Part shown: piece after piece, positions 8,566 to 16,845 of the stretch | Layout of the letters: each line of letters starts with the position of its first letter | Numbering within the stretch: position 1 is the stretch's first letter | Origin: JAABRU01 sp050180235 | GTDB lineage: Bacteria; Desulfobacterota; Desulfobacteria; Desulfobacterales; Desulfococcaceae | Assembly (NCBI GenBank): GCA_050180235.1 | Contig: JBFXEJ010000013.1 | Coordinates: 13,063 to 77,062 of the forward strand | DNA: 64,000 bases | Direction of reading: 5' to 3' | Made by a program: the position numbers and the translations under genes | The notes under the pieces: generated by a model | Seen by the model: only the letters and a program-made list of their open reading frames with translations | Database searches by the model: none | What the model was told of the DNA's origin: nothing

Positions 8566-8850
8566 TCATCTTACCCCTATTTCTATTCTTTTTCCAAAGA
8601 CAGATGCAACTCTCTCCAATGTGGAAAGTTTAATTTCCTCCGAATGATTTTCAACTTTTGAAATAGTTGATATTTTCAGTTTAAGCTGTTTTGCCACCTC
8701 AGCCTGTGTCAGCCCTGCCTCTTCTCTCGCCTGTTTTAAAATAACCCCGATTTTGAAAGACTGATAGCCTTCCTCAAAGTTTTTTGCAAACTCAGGTTCT
8801 TCTGCCTTTCTTTTGGCTATATATTTTTGTAAATCGCTCATTTGTATCAC
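8566..8850 (-). CDS. XRE-family HTH antitoxin/regulator
   Basis: A 94-residue protein with a typical helix-turn-helix at about residues 37-80 (LKQAREEAGLTQAEVAKQL ... STISKVENH). The start is GTG, overlapping the upstream YgiT-like stop as GTGA; ATG at 8841 is an alternative. It is the third gene of a coupled set after a DUF4258 protein and a YgiT-type zinc finger. In MqsA the zinc and HTH parts are one protein, whereas here they are separate. It probably represses its own operon and helps neutralise the toxin. Confidence 0.8.
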   Translation of the reverse strand: MIQMSDLQKYIAKRKAEEPEFAKNFEEGYQSFKIGVILKQAREEAGLTQAEVAKQLKLKISTISKVENHSEEIKLSTLERVASVFGKRIEIGVR

Positions 8851-9071
8851 GCATAATCCATTACCGGTATTTTTATCATTTCTTCAATAAACTGCTTATT
8901 CTTTATTTTTTCAAATATACTTTGACTGACTTTCGGCGAAAGTGTTCTTTCTCCGCAGACAGAACATTCTTCATACCCGACATTTTTCACAAAATACAAT
9001 CTTCCGCTGATTCTGAGATCAATCATGCCTTTTCTGTTTTCCATTTCATTATGACATACTGCACATTTCAT
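8847..9071 (-). CDS. YgiT-type zinc finger protein (MqsA N-domain-like antitoxin)
   Basis: A 74-residue protein with two CxxC pairs, MKCAVC near the start and ECSVCGE near residue 37, the zinc knuckle of YgiT/MqsA N-domains. The sequence before the second knuckle (LYFVKNVGYEECSVCGE) is diagnostic of the family. It overlaps the upstream DUF4258 gene (ATGA) and the downstream XRE gene (GTGA). It likely binds and inhibits the toxin. Confidence 0.8.
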   Translation of the reverse strand: MKCAVCHNEMENRKGMIDLRISGRLYFVKNVGYEECSVCGERTLSPKVSQSIFEKIKNKQFIEEMIKIPVMDYA

Positions 9072-9379
9072 GACTTTGTTCTCCTCTTTTTAAAGTCTTT
9101 ATCCCATTTTTCAGGATTCAGCGCGGGATTATATGCGGTAATAATCCATACCGGATTAACAGAACATTGGACATGCAATATATGTCTGTTTTCTGCTGTT
9201 CCTAAAACAAGGCAACTGTATACATATTTATCTTCAGGATATTCCTCTATAATTTCACCTGATAAAATGGCTTCCCTGGCATTCTCCGGTGATATGTTTC
9301 TCTCGATGCAGCGTTCAAGTGCGTGAACAGTAAATCTGTAATTATTTAATCTGACTGATTTTTTTATAATTTCTATCAT
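9068..9379 (-). CDS. DUF4258 domain protein, probable toxin
   Basis: A 103-residue basic protein. The motif YRFTVHALERCIERNIS at about 14-30, and ENRHILHVQCSV...WIITAYNP later, match DUF4258, a RelE/BrnT-like fold often paired with YgiT zinc-finger antitoxins. It is first in a three-gene operon with overlapping ends. Toxicity, probably by RNA cleavage, is inferred from family and context. Confidence 0.75.
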   Translation of the reverse strand: MIEIIKKSVRLNNYRFTVHALERCIERNISPENAREAILSGEIIEEYPEDKYVYSCLVLGTAENRHILHVQCSVNPVWIITAYNPALNPEKWDKDFKKRRTKS

Positions 9380-9477
9380 TCAGTTTTTTTCCGCCATTTC
9401 GTTATTCAAATTCAGTAAGTCATCTTTGATCTAAATTTCTCATTTATTTATAGCTTTTCCTGCATGTTTTTTCAAAT

Positions 9478-9537
9478 ACATAACATAGAGCTAACCGGCG
9501 TTGCGATAGCAACGTCCGGTTGAGCGACTGGTTGTGC
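9478..9537 (-). repeat. attC-like recombination hairpin C
   Basis: Minus-strand reading: GCACAAC core, CAGTCGCTCAACCGG arm, GTTGC/GCAAC inner stem, CCGGTTAGCTC arm, then GTTATGT core. The order and arm sequences closely follow known attC sites, and the GTTATGT end is like that of Vibrio VCR repeats. This is the best formed site of the series. About 100 bases lie between it and the DUF4258 start. Confidence 0.6.
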
Positions 9538-9635
9538 GTTATCATTTCTATTTAATCGATTTCATCCACTGCTTTTCTTATCCGTACTTGCTTATCTCCA
9601 AGTTTTTTTGAAATCCGTTGGATTATAAAAATTCA

Positions 9636-10190
9636 TTAATCAATTTTATCGATGACTATTTTTGTATATCTGACTCCGGGAGCTAATTCTGAATCAACTT
9701 TTTTGGGTCTCTTATCACCCCTTGTTTCAAGAGTAATAGGATTATCTTTAAGATAATTATATAAGTTATATAGACCCTCCCGCAGTTCATTTTCACTCAA
9801 ACCGGTACTGATACCGACTTCTGCCAAGCATATAAAAATTGAGAGAGGTGTTTCATACTTATGCTCCAAAAAATTGATAACTCTGAAATAGTATTTTGCA
9901 TTATCATCTTCCTGTTCCAATTTCACACAAAACCTTCCGTATGAATCCAAAATTGGAAAATGTATATTATATATATTTTTATATAATGGACTCCATCTTG
10001 TGCGGTATATTGAACCTATCCATGCATAAGTCTTAATTTCAGTTATAGGATTTTCTGCCCATTTCCATTCATCTTTCCATATTTTACCAGCAAAATCAAT
10101 CAGTACTGGTTTTACTGTCTGTATATATTTCGGTGCTTCATTCTGAAGGTGCCCTACTTTTTGGATAAATTTATTATAATCAAACATCAT
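9636..10190 (-). CDS. Cassette-borne hypothetical protein (184 aa)
   Basis: An AT-rich gene for a 184-residue soluble protein with no signal peptide. It has aromatic-rich strands (KIWKDEWKWAENPITE, YKNIYNIHFP) and a mixed helical C-terminal half. I do not recognise the family. It is flanked by attC-like hairpins C and D and lies on the same strand as the other cassette genes, so it is probably a single-gene cassette. The start is one of two adjacent ATGs. Confidence 0.6.
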   Translation of the reverse strand: MMFDYNKFIQKVGHLQNEAPKYIQTVKPVLIDFAGKIWKDEWKWAENPITEIKTYAWIGSIYRTRWSPLYKNIYNIHFPILDSYGRFCVKLEQEDDNAKYYFRVINFLEHKYETPLSIFICLAEVGISTGLSENELREGLYNLYNYLKDNPITLETRGDKRPKKVDSELAPGVRYTKIVIDKID

Positions 10191-10226
10191 TTGTTATTCC
10201 AAATCATATTATTATCAGAGGACGAG

Positions 10227-10314
10227 GCACAACGCCGCAAATAACCGGCTGGTAAAAGCCGCAGAGCGAAGCGGCGCGGCTTTTACCAGCCCGAGTTAAT
10301 TTGCATTGTTAGGC
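10227..10314 (-). repeat. attC-like recombination hairpin D
   Basis: An 88-bp near-palindrome bounded by GCCTAAC on the minus strand (RYYYAAC core) and GTTGTGC. The inner stem pairs GGGCTGGTAAAAGCC with GGCTTTTACCAGCC. The GCCTAAC core lies directly at the stop of the 10309-10671 gene, as in true integron cassettes. Confidence 0.6.
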
Positions 10315-10671
10315 ATTTTTCTTTTTAGCAGGTTTAGCCGTTCCAATGCATTTATTTGTTCCATCAAACTCTGTATAAATCTCGCCTGAAAATTCCGTGT
10401 TCAGCAATAATGTCACAACGGGCAATCCTTTCGGGTGGACCGTTAGCTCATAACCCTGATTGGTCTGCAAACAAGAAAACTTGTGTTCCCCAGCAACTTT
10501 TAGCTCGGAGACAACAATGCCTAAATTGCTATCGATTCCTTCAACCGAGACAGGAGTAAGCATGAATACACAATCACCAGATTCATCGCCTTCTTTTGGA
10601 GCTATGAGCATGAAACCAGCATGGTCGCCGTTATCTGAATAAAGAGTAAGAGCTTTTGGTATCTTTGTCAT
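10309..10671 (-). CDS. Cassette-borne hypothetical protein (120 aa)
   Basis: A 120-residue acidic, beta-rich protein with a Lys-rich tail (AKPAKKKNA). No family is recognised, and there is no signal peptide. Its ATG is only a few bases after a GTTAGGC core and its stop runs into hairpin D, so the gene fills the cassette almost completely, a hallmark of integron gene cassettes. Confidence 0.6.
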   Translation of the reverse strand: MTKIPKALTLYSDNGDHAGFMLIAPKEGDESGDCVFMLTPVSVEGIDSNLGIVVSELKVAGEHKFSCLQTNQGYELTVHPKGLPVVTLLLNTEFSGEIYTEFDGTNKCIGTAKPAKKKNA

Positions 10672-10677
10672 TCTGAT

Positions 10678-10696
10678 GCCTAACCAGTTGTTATGC
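10678..10696 (-). repeat. Paired attC core sites, truncated hairpin E
   Basis: Minus strand: GCATAAC, five bases, then GTTAGGC, the two outer cores of an attC with the middle missing. It marks the upstream edge of the cassette cluster. It could be a collapsed attC; an attI-like boundary is less likely because no integrase is nearby. Confidence 0.4.
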
Positions 10697-10825
10697 GGTT
10701 TTTTTTGTCATAAAGTATGAAAAAACGCGTGTTATGCGGACTGCAACTTTCATGCCAATTTCGGAGTTATTTTTCTGCCTGAACTGTCTTTTACAGATAT
10801 ATGCGTGCAAATCCCCTGACAGTTT

Positions 10826-10963
10826 ATACCAATTCTCCATTGATTTGATCCGATATTGTCAGTTTTTCCGCTGTTTCGTATGTGCAAAAAACCGCTCCGC
10901 TTAATTTTTGCACTCCTCCGGATTTGCATTCTGCATTGTATAAAACCAATGGCGAATTGGTAT
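10826..10963. repeat. MITE-like element, ATACCAATTCGCCATTGA family
   Basis: Ends ATACCAATTCTCCATTGA and its near-inverse CCAATGGCGAATTGGTAT. The interior carries a GTGCAAAAA hairpin (10882-10913). It is directly followed by a second copy. No ORF is convincing inside. Confidence 0.6.
10882..10913. repeat. GTGCAAAAA...TTTTTGCAC hairpin repeat
   Basis: Arms GTGCAAAAA and TTTTTGCAC enclose ACCGCTCCGCTTAA. Near-identical units occur at 11048-11079, 50776-50807 and twice at 53641-53740. The pattern is REP-like. No RAYT transposase is visible in this window. Confidence 0.65.
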
Positions 10964-10964
10964 T

Positions 10965-11171
10965 ATACCAAATCACCAGTGAAGACATGCCTTTGAAAAG
11001 ATCAATTTTCTGTAATTACAGTATTTTTTTCAAACTTTGTCCTTTATGTGCAAAAAACCGCTCCGCTTAATTTTTGCACTCCTTCCGCTTTTGCAGGGAC
11101 AGAAGTTGGCAAAAAAACGATAAACAGAAAAAAGACATCCATATTGTATAAATTCAATGGCGATTTGGTAT
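10965..11171. repeat. MITE-like element, second tandem copy
   Basis: Begins ATACCAAATCACCAGTGA and ends TTCAATGGCGATTTGGTAT. It also contains a GTGCAAAAA hairpin (11048-11079). With the element before it, this fills most of the gene-free stretch 10672-11260. Confidence 0.55.
11048..11079. repeat. GTGCAAAAA hairpin repeat
   Basis: Same 32-bp unit as at 10882, including the ACCGCTCCGCTTAA spacer, followed here by CTCCTTCCG rather than CTCCTCCGG. Confidence 0.65.
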
Positions 11172-11199
11172 TAAGCAGCCGTTAATAAGTTAAATTCTG

Positions 11200-11230
11200 A
11201 ACCCTAAGGGTTTTCAAAACCCTTAGAGTT
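11200..11230. repeat. AACCCTAAGGGTTTT palindrome
   Basis: A nearly perfect palindrome, AACCCTAAGGGTTTT followed by its inverse. A perfect 33-bp version is at 50822-50854 and a half copy at about 5159-5175. It lies just after the stop of the DUF6178 gene and may act as a terminator or be a mobile palindromic unit. Confidence 0.6.
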
Positions 11231-11260
11231 TATAATAGGCGAAAATATATGAACGGTTAC

Positions 11261-12991
11261 TTATTCTGTATTTTCAGAAAGATGAAACAGCAGAACATAT
11301 CTGGCATCCAGATTCTGTTCTGAAACTGCTGCATATTCCCTTTCCACTTCCGCAAACAAATCTTCCAGTATTTCCCGGTATTTTTCGGAAATTCCGAAAA
11401 TATCCTCCCCGGCTCTGCCGGAAATCCATTGCAGAAAGGACTCTTTCATTTTATCCCTGATTTTGCGAATACCGCCCTCTGTTTCCCACAAATCCGAAAA
11501 AAATCTTCTGAAATCATTCATGGGTATGGGTTCCGGCGTTTCCGCAAGTCCCAGACAGTGGCGCGCCCAGGGTGTCAGGATAAAACTTTTCCATATCATG
11601 AACCTGTCCGCAGCAGGTTCCGGAGAAATCTGCAAAAGGTCAAGCAGACTGTCTGCGGCAATAATATGATCCAGCTTTTTTCCTGTATGCCGGATGTCCT
11701 CAGAGGATAAGAAATCCCTGTACAGCACACCGGATTGGTAATTGTCAAAAAACAGGGGTTTTTCAATCAGCAGGCCGCCCAGAATCCCCAGCCATTCCTC
11801 TCCCCAGAAGGTCAGGGCAAATCCCTGTTTTTCAAACCAGCTTTGTTTTCGCCATCTTTCAGCCCGCCATTTGAGTTCTGCTGCCTGTCCGTATCCCACA
11901 CGGAAAATCTGCACAAGGGGATATTTCCGAAGCATATCCGCAGACTGTTCCGGAGACGGGGAATTTGTATTCAGCAGAACTTCCAGCCCGATACTGACAT
12001 ATCCGCATACTTTACGGACAATGCCTTTGAGTTCCTCACGCTCCCTGATTTTCCGCTGATCTGCGGAAATGACATGATTGCACAGTCCCGCAAATTCGCT
12101 TTGCAGATGTTCGGAAATCCCTTCCTGCCCAAGCAGTTCCAGAGCATTGGCAAAGAAATTGTCTCTGCCCAGCACACTGAGCGGATACAGGGACACGGGG
12201 GAAGATTTCTCACTGTGACGCGGATATTTTTTCAGAAAATTCCGGCTTTGTTTCAGAAAGGTTTCCGCTTTCATCGGCTGATAAATCCCCACAGCCTCAT
12301 CAAAAGGCACAAAACCTTTTTCCGCAAGTCGCACATTCCGGAGCCTGTACATCTCTTCTTCAGCCTCTGCCGGAATCACGCTAGCGGATTCCAGCAGCAT
12401 GGAGTGGTAGAATATATGATCATAATCTGAAAGCCTGCGCAGATATTCTGTCAAAAACTCATCCCGCTGTTCTTTCAGAGGATTGTCCGGATCCGGCCCG
12501 AAAGGCAGATCATTGACACGGAAATAAAAAACATCATCATGGGTTTCAAACCCGTCTCCGAGTTCAGAAGGATCCTGATCATGCTCCCGCACAGCCACCT
12601 GAATGTTGCGGAAAAGATAGTATCCCATGAATTCTGTATGCTTTTCCGCAGACCACTGCACCATGCGCGCGGGGCTGGCTGTCATGAAAAGTTTCAGCCA
12701 CCGGGTAATTTCAGGAATGATGATGTGATCCCTGTGCCAGATGTCTGTATCCAGAATATATTCCCACTGCTTATCTGATGCCATTTCCAGCAGTTGCAGA
12801 GAATCCTCCACACCGATGTCGTGAATGAGAAAATAAAAATCCTCTTCCGGAAAAGAATGGACAAGGGGAACAGGCTGGCGTTCATCCAGAATGCGATCCA
12901 AAGCCTTTTCCGGGGGAACTGCAAGAATTTCCTTCCTTTTTGCCTGAAGTTCCCGGATTCGTCTGTCTATTTGTTCAATTTCATTTGTCAT
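11261..12991 (-). CDS. DUF6178 family protein
   Basis: A 576-residue soluble protein that looks like DUF6178, a family confined mainly to Desulfobacterota. The short N-terminal coiled coil (IEQIDRRIRELQAKRKEIL) leads into LVHSFPEEDFYFLIHDIG, and a long helical body follows with WHRDHIIIPEITRWL and a C-terminal acidic region. The function is unknown. It is monocistronic as far as seen; the MFS gene on the same strand ends about 40 bases upstream. No strong Shine-Dalgarno sequence precedes the ATG. Confidence 0.7.
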   Translation of the reverse strand: MTNEIEQIDRRIRELQAKRKEILAVPPEKALDRILDERQPVPLVHSFPEEDFYFLIHDIGVEDSLQLLEMASDKQWEYILDTDIWHRDHIIIPEITRWLKLFMTASPARMVQWSAEKHTEFMGYYLFRNIQVAVREHDQDPSELGDGFETHDDVFYFRVNDLPFGPDPDNPLKEQRDEFLTEYLRRLSDYDHIFYHSMLLESASVIPAEAEEEMYRLRNVRLAEKGFVPFDEAVGIYQPMKAETFLKQSRNFLKKYPRHSEKSSPVSLYPLSVLGRDNFFANALELLGQEGISEHLQSEFAGLCNHVISADQRKIREREELKGIVRKVCGYVSIGLEVLLNTNSPSPEQSADMLRKYPLVQIFRVGYGQAAELKWRAERWRKQSWFEKQGFALTFWGEEWLGILGGLLIEKPLFFDNYQSGVLYRDFLSSEDIRHTGKKLDHIIAADSLLDLLQISPEPAADRFMIWKSFILTPWARHCLGLAETPEPIPMNDFRRFFSDLWETEGGIRKIRDKMKESFLQWISGRAGEDIFGISEKYREILEDLFAEVEREYAAVSEQNLDARYVLLFHLSENTE

Positions 12992-13032
12992 GGGAAAAGA
13001 TTTTATTCAATTTGGGAATAGTTGTCAATATT

Positions 13033-14280
13033 TCATTCCCTGACGCGGGGAGTCCAGGGAGCGAATTTCAGCAGAAGGAGTATACCGGGAATCGCCATTA
13101 CCGTACAGACAATAAAAAATCCCTCCCATCCCAGATGCTTTGCCAGAAATCCGGTGGGCGCGGCTGCCAAAACTCTGGGAACGCCCATGAGACTGCTGAG
13201 AAGTGCATACTGTGTGGCAGTGAAGCGTTTGTCTGTAATGCTTGCCATAAAGGCTGCATATGCGGCAGTTCCCATGCCGCCGCTGAGGTTTTCAAAAGCG
13301 ATTACTCCGGACAGGGCAGCAATGCTGTGTCCAATACGGGCCAGAGCAACAAATCCCAGAATGGACACGGCCTGAAAAAAACCGAATACCCAAAGGGAGC
13401 GGTGAATGCCCAGCCGGATCATCATTATTCCGCCGATGAGACTGCCGCCGATGGTAGCCCAGAAACCGAAAATTTTGACCACCGCGCCGATTTCGGTTTT
13501 GGAAAATCCCACATCCAGATAAAACGGCGTGGTCATAGCCAAAGCCATAGTGTCCCCGATTTTATAAAAAAGGATAAAGGCCAGAATCCAGATGGCATTT
13601 TCCCTGCGGAAATATTCAATCATGGGATCAATCACCGCAGATTTCAGGGATTTTGGCATTTCAGCAGTAATGACCGGTTCCCGTGCAAACAGAGTAGTGA
13701 CAATGCCCGGAATCATGCACAGGGCCATGACAAAATACACCTGGGCAAAACTTATATGATCGGCCAGCACCAGACCTCCGCCTGAAGCAAGAAGCATTCC
13801 CATCCGGTAGCCGTTTATATATAATGAAGAGCCAAGCCCCAGTTCCGCATCTGAAAGATCCTCCCGGCGGAATGCGTCCACCACAATATCCTGGGACGCG
13901 CTGAAAAAAGTAAGCAGAAATGCGGCAAAGGCAACAATCCAGGGATCAGATTTGGGATTGCACTGCCCCAATCCTGCAATGGAATATATCAGAGCGATCT
14001 GCACAATCAGAAGCCAGCCCCGTCTGCGTCCCAGAAAGGGCAGGGTATAACGATCCAGAAAAGGAGCCCAAAGAAATTTGACCGTATAAGGCAGCCCCAC
14101 CAGCGACATAATGCCGATGACGGTCAGATCCACTCCCTCCTCCTTCATCCATGCCTGCAGCAGGGTGATGGTCAGGAGCAGGGGCAGACCGCAGGAAAAT
14201 CCCATGAGGAAGGCCACCAGCATCCTGGGACTGAAAATCATTTTCAAAGCAGAAGGGTCTCTGCTGTTTTTTTGTTTCAT
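13033..14280 (-). CDS. AmpG-like MFS transporter (muropeptide permease family)
   Basis: A 415-residue, 12-helix membrane protein from ATG 14280; an upstream ATG at 14313 adds eleven residues. The opening LVAFLMGFSCGLPLLLTITLLQAWMKEEGVD, GLPYTVKFLWAPFLDRY and SASQDIVVDAFRREDL are diagnostic of the AmpG/PAT family, which imports anhydromuropeptides or acts on acyl carriers. It is divergent from the TrpF-like gene, with only about 110 bases between starts. A recycling role is likely, but the substrate is unproven. Confidence 0.8.
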   Translation of the reverse strand: MKQKNSRDPSALKMIFSPRMLVAFLMGFSCGLPLLLTITLLQAWMKEEGVDLTVIGIMSLVGLPYTVKFLWAPFLDRYTLPFLGRRRGWLLIVQIALIYSIAGLGQCNPKSDPWIVAFAAFLLTFFSASQDIVVDAFRREDLSDAELGLGSSLYINGYRMGMLLASGGGLVLADHISFAQVYFVMALCMIPGIVTTLFAREPVITAEMPKSLKSAVIDPMIEYFRRENAIWILAFILFYKIGDTMALAMTTPFYLDVGFSKTEIGAVVKIFGFWATIGGSLIGGIMMIRLGIHRSLWVFGFFQAVSILGFVALARIGHSIAALSGVIAFENLSGGMGTAAYAAFMASITDKRFTATQYALLSSLMGVPRVLAAAPTGFLAKHLGWEGFFIVCTVMAIPGILLLLKFAPWTPRVRE

Positions 14281-14388
14281 AGATATGGTTTTCTGAAAAA
14301 TATGATGTCTCAAACTGTTTGCGAAAAATTAATAAGTATGCTAAACACGGTCGCAAAAGTCAACCTGTTTTACATGGAAATGAGAGAT

Positions 14389-15162
14389 ATGAGCAGAATA
14401 ATCGTGCAGATTTATGAAATTCAGACAAAGGCCGAGGCTGAAAAAATGCTTGCCCTGGGTGTGGATCATATCGGGAGCGTGCTTGTTTCAGAATCGGAAT
14501 GGAAAAAACCGGAAATCCGGGAAACCGTTTCTTTTGTGACCGATGCCGGGGCAGTGAGCAGTCTCATTCCCCTTTTCCGCACTCCGGATGCGGTTTTCCG
14601 GACGCTGGAATATTACCGGCCCCATATTGTCCATTTCTGCGACAGTCTGACTGAGGGGAAAAAAATTTCTGATAAATGTGCGGAACTGATTTCTCTGCAC
14701 CGGGAGGTGAAAAAAAAATTCCCTGACATACGCATTATGCGCTCCATCCCCATTGCCAGGCCCGGTATGGGACATCAGATACCGAGTCTGGAGCTGGCAA
14801 AGATGTTTGAAAGTGTCAGTGATCTGTTTCTGACAGACACCATGATACTTCCTGACCGGAATTCTGATGCAGCGGAACAGCCGGTCAGCGGATTTGTGGG
14901 AATTACGGGAAAAACCTGCGACTGGGAGATAGCCTCACAACTGGTGCGCATCAGCCGGATTCCGGTTATTCTTGCGGGCGGTCTGGGTCCGGAGAATGTG
15001 GCAGAGGGAATCATCCGCACCTCTCCTGCAGGAGTTGACAGTTGCACAGGAACCAATGCCGCGGATGAAAAAGGCCGTCCCATCCGTTTTCGCAAAGATC
15101 CGGAAAGGGTCAGACATTTTGCGGAAGCAGTGAGAAAAACAGAAAAAGAAAATTTTTCATAA
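14389..15162 (+). CDS. Phosphoribosylanthranilate isomerase (TrpF)-like TIM-barrel protein
   Basis: A 257-residue protein from ATG 14389, chosen because GAGAG precedes it and the fold begins with MSRIIVQIYEI; the frame is open further upstream. The late motif ILAGGLGPENVAEGI...GVDSCTGTN matches the phosphate-binding end of TrpF. The early catalytic CG motif of classical TrpF is not clear (VDHIGSVLV), and no other trp gene is nearby. It may be a TrpF paralogue with a different role. Confidence 0.6.
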   Translation: MSRIIVQIYEIQTKAEAEKMLALGVDHIGSVLVSESEWKKPEIRETVSFVTDAGAVSSLIPLFRTPDAVFRTLEYYRPHIVHFCDSLTEGKKISDKCAELISLHREVKKKFPDIRIMRSIPIARPGMGHQIPSLELAKMFESVSDLFLTDTMILPDRNSDAAEQPVSGFVGITGKTCDWEIASQLVRISRIPVILAGGLGPENVAEGIIRTSPAGVDSCTGTNAADEKGRPIRFRKDPERVRHFAEAVRKTEKENFS

Positions 15163-15167
15163 AATCC

Positions 15168-15196
15168 TTGACCTAATCGTGTCTCGGCACTATGAA
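15168..15196 (+). promoter_or_regulatory. Putative sigma-70 promoter for efp
   Basis: TTGACC (15168-15173), 17 bases, TATGAA (15191-15196), about 55 bases before the efp start. The GAAAATTT-rich sequence ahead could help as an UP element. Confidence 0.55.
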
Positions 15197-15251
15197 AAAG
15201 AAAACTGATCTGGAATGCTTATAACTTTATTAATATCAAGGAGAAATATTT

Positions 15252-15812
15252 ATGTTGGAAAGCAGTGATCTGAAAAAAGGCTCAAAAATCGAAATTGACG
15301 GAGATCCCTATATTATCACCCAGTTTTCCTTTGTCAAACCCGGCAAGGGGCAGGCCCTGTACAAATGCAGGCTCAAAAACATGGTGAACGGGACCCAGTT
15401 TGACCGGACATACCGATCCGGCGAAAAATTCAACGAAGCCCAGTTGGAAGAGCATGAAATGGAATACCTGTATTTTGACGGGGAACGCTACTGTTTCATG
15501 AACACCTCCAATTATGAGCAGGAAATGCTGACCGCAGAGCAGGTCGGGGAGGCCAAAGCCTTTCTGAAAGACAATACTGTATGCAATATTCTTTTCTTTG
15601 ACGGAAGGGCCATTGGTCTGACCCTGCCCAATTTTGTGGAACTGCTGATTACAGGATCCGATCCCTGGGCCAAAGGTGATACCGCAGCCGGAAGCACCAA
15701 ACCCGCAACTTTGGAAACCGGCCATGTTCTGCAGGTTCCGCCCTTTGTCAATGAGGGGGAAAAGATACGCATAGACACACGCACAGGGGAATATGTGGAA
15801 CGGGTGAAATGA
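15252..15812 (+). CDS. efp: Elongation factor P
   Basis: A 186-residue EF-P with the three-domain OB-type layout. The KOW-like N-domain holds the tip loop VKPGKGQA, whose Lys (~residue 34) is where other bacteria attach a modification. The C-domain ends with EGEKIRIDTRTGEYVERVK, the family signature. EF-P relieves ribosome stalling at polyproline. AAGGAG precedes the ATG and a good sigma-70 promoter lies upstream. No epmA/epmB modification gene is in the window. Confidence 0.95.
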   Translation: MLESSDLKKGSKIEIDGDPYIITQFSFVKPGKGQALYKCRLKNMVNGTQFDRTYRSGEKFNEAQLEEHEMEYLYFDGERYCFMNTSNYEQEMLTAEQVGEAKAFLKDNTVCNILFFDGRAIGLTLPNFVELLITGSDPWAKGDTAAGSTKPATLETGHVLQVPPFVNEGEKIRIDTRTGEYVERVK

Positions 15813-16115
15813 CAGGGACTGGGAACTGGGAGTATGAATTGCATTATGGTTCGGGGAAATCCTATGAACCAAAATATATTCCCATGCCATGTATGCAGGT
15901 AAAATCTGTTGCCATAGAACATATTCTGTGATAGTCAGTCCGTTTTGCTGTATGGTGAAAATGGATATATCCTGATTCAGATGGGGAATATATCTCTGTT
16001 TTTCCTGCGGCAGAGCGGACGCAGTTTTTTGTTATGAAAGAAAGCGGACAAAGGAGTTTCATCCTCCGGGATGATGTCATTTTTTTAACAAGATTGTTTT
16101 TATGTGGAGGAATTT

Positions 16116-16826
16116 ATGTATGATTTTCTGATCGGGCCGATGCTGGCTGTCAGCCTTGTGGTATTTGCGGGAGGACTTTCCTGGCGGATTTATCAGTTTT
16201 TTCAGTTGACCGCTGAAATGAAGATCGATCCCGCAGCTCTGCCCAAAAGCATTATTGCAGAAGTGGAAAACAGGGAGAAACACGAATATCTCCAGATTAA
16301 TTCGGTGACTGATGTGTTTCTGAAATGGAAAGTGAAACTGAAACGCACTTTTCTGGGAAGACACCCTGTTTTTTCCGCTGTCACGGTTCTGTTTCATCTG
16401 ATTCTGCTGTTTCTGCCCATTGTCACAGTGGGTCACAATGTGCTGCTGGATGATTATTTCGGGTTCAGTTTTCCCACTCTGTCAGAATCGACTGTTGACA
16501 GTATCACATTGATTTTCATCATTTTATTTGCCTTTTTTTTCCTGCGCCGGATATTTTCCGCACGGGTTCGGTCAGTAAGCACTTACAGGGACTATATTGC
16601 CCTGTTTGCCACAGGTCTGCCCTTTCTTACCGGTTATATGGCTTATCATCAGACCTTTTCCTATGAAACCGTTCTTTATCTTCATATCATCTGCGGAGAA
16701 CTGATGCTCATCGCGATTCCTTTCACCAAACTGGCGCACATGCCTTTCTTTGTTCTTGCCCGTTTCATGGTCAGAAATGAACTTTCTTTTGGAACCGGCA
16801 CCAGAAAATGGGTGGAAAACACTTAA
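16116..16826 (+). CDS. NarI/TmcC-like membrane cytochrome b subunit
   Basis: A 236-residue integral membrane protein with about five transmembrane helices. ATG 16116 has GGAGGA just upstream; a GTG at 16104 is also in frame. Histidines in the helices (HPVFSAVTVLFHLILLF, VLYLHIICGELMLIAIPFTKLAH) match the haem b ligands of NarI/DsrM/TmcC-type quinone-linked subunits. It heads a set with an HdrC-like Fe-S protein, a tetraheme cytochrome c and MetV, so it probably moves electrons between the quinone pool or periplasm and a cytoplasmic partner. It is shorter than TmcC of Desulfovibrio in its tail. Confidence 0.75.
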   Translation: MYDFLIGPMLAVSLVVFAGGLSWRIYQFFQLTAEMKIDPAALPKSIIAEVENREKHEYLQINSVTDVFLKWKVKLKRTFLGRHPVFSAVTVLFHLILLFLPIVTVGHNVLLDDYFGFSFPTLSESTVDSITLIFIILFAFFFLRRIFSARVRSVSTYRDYIALFATGLPFLTGYMAYHQTFSYETVLYLHIICGELMLIAIPFTKLAHMPFFVLARFMVRNELSFGTGTRKWVENT

Positions 16827-16845
16827 TATACGGAGGACTATTATT

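Noticed and set aside
7371..10696. attI site or integrase for the cassette cluster
   Set aside because: No tyrosine recombinase motif or attI-like sequence was found on either strand of the window.
12940..13785. 281-codon plus-strand ORF
   Set aside because: Antisense to the AmpG-like transporter, which has clear family motifs on the other strand.
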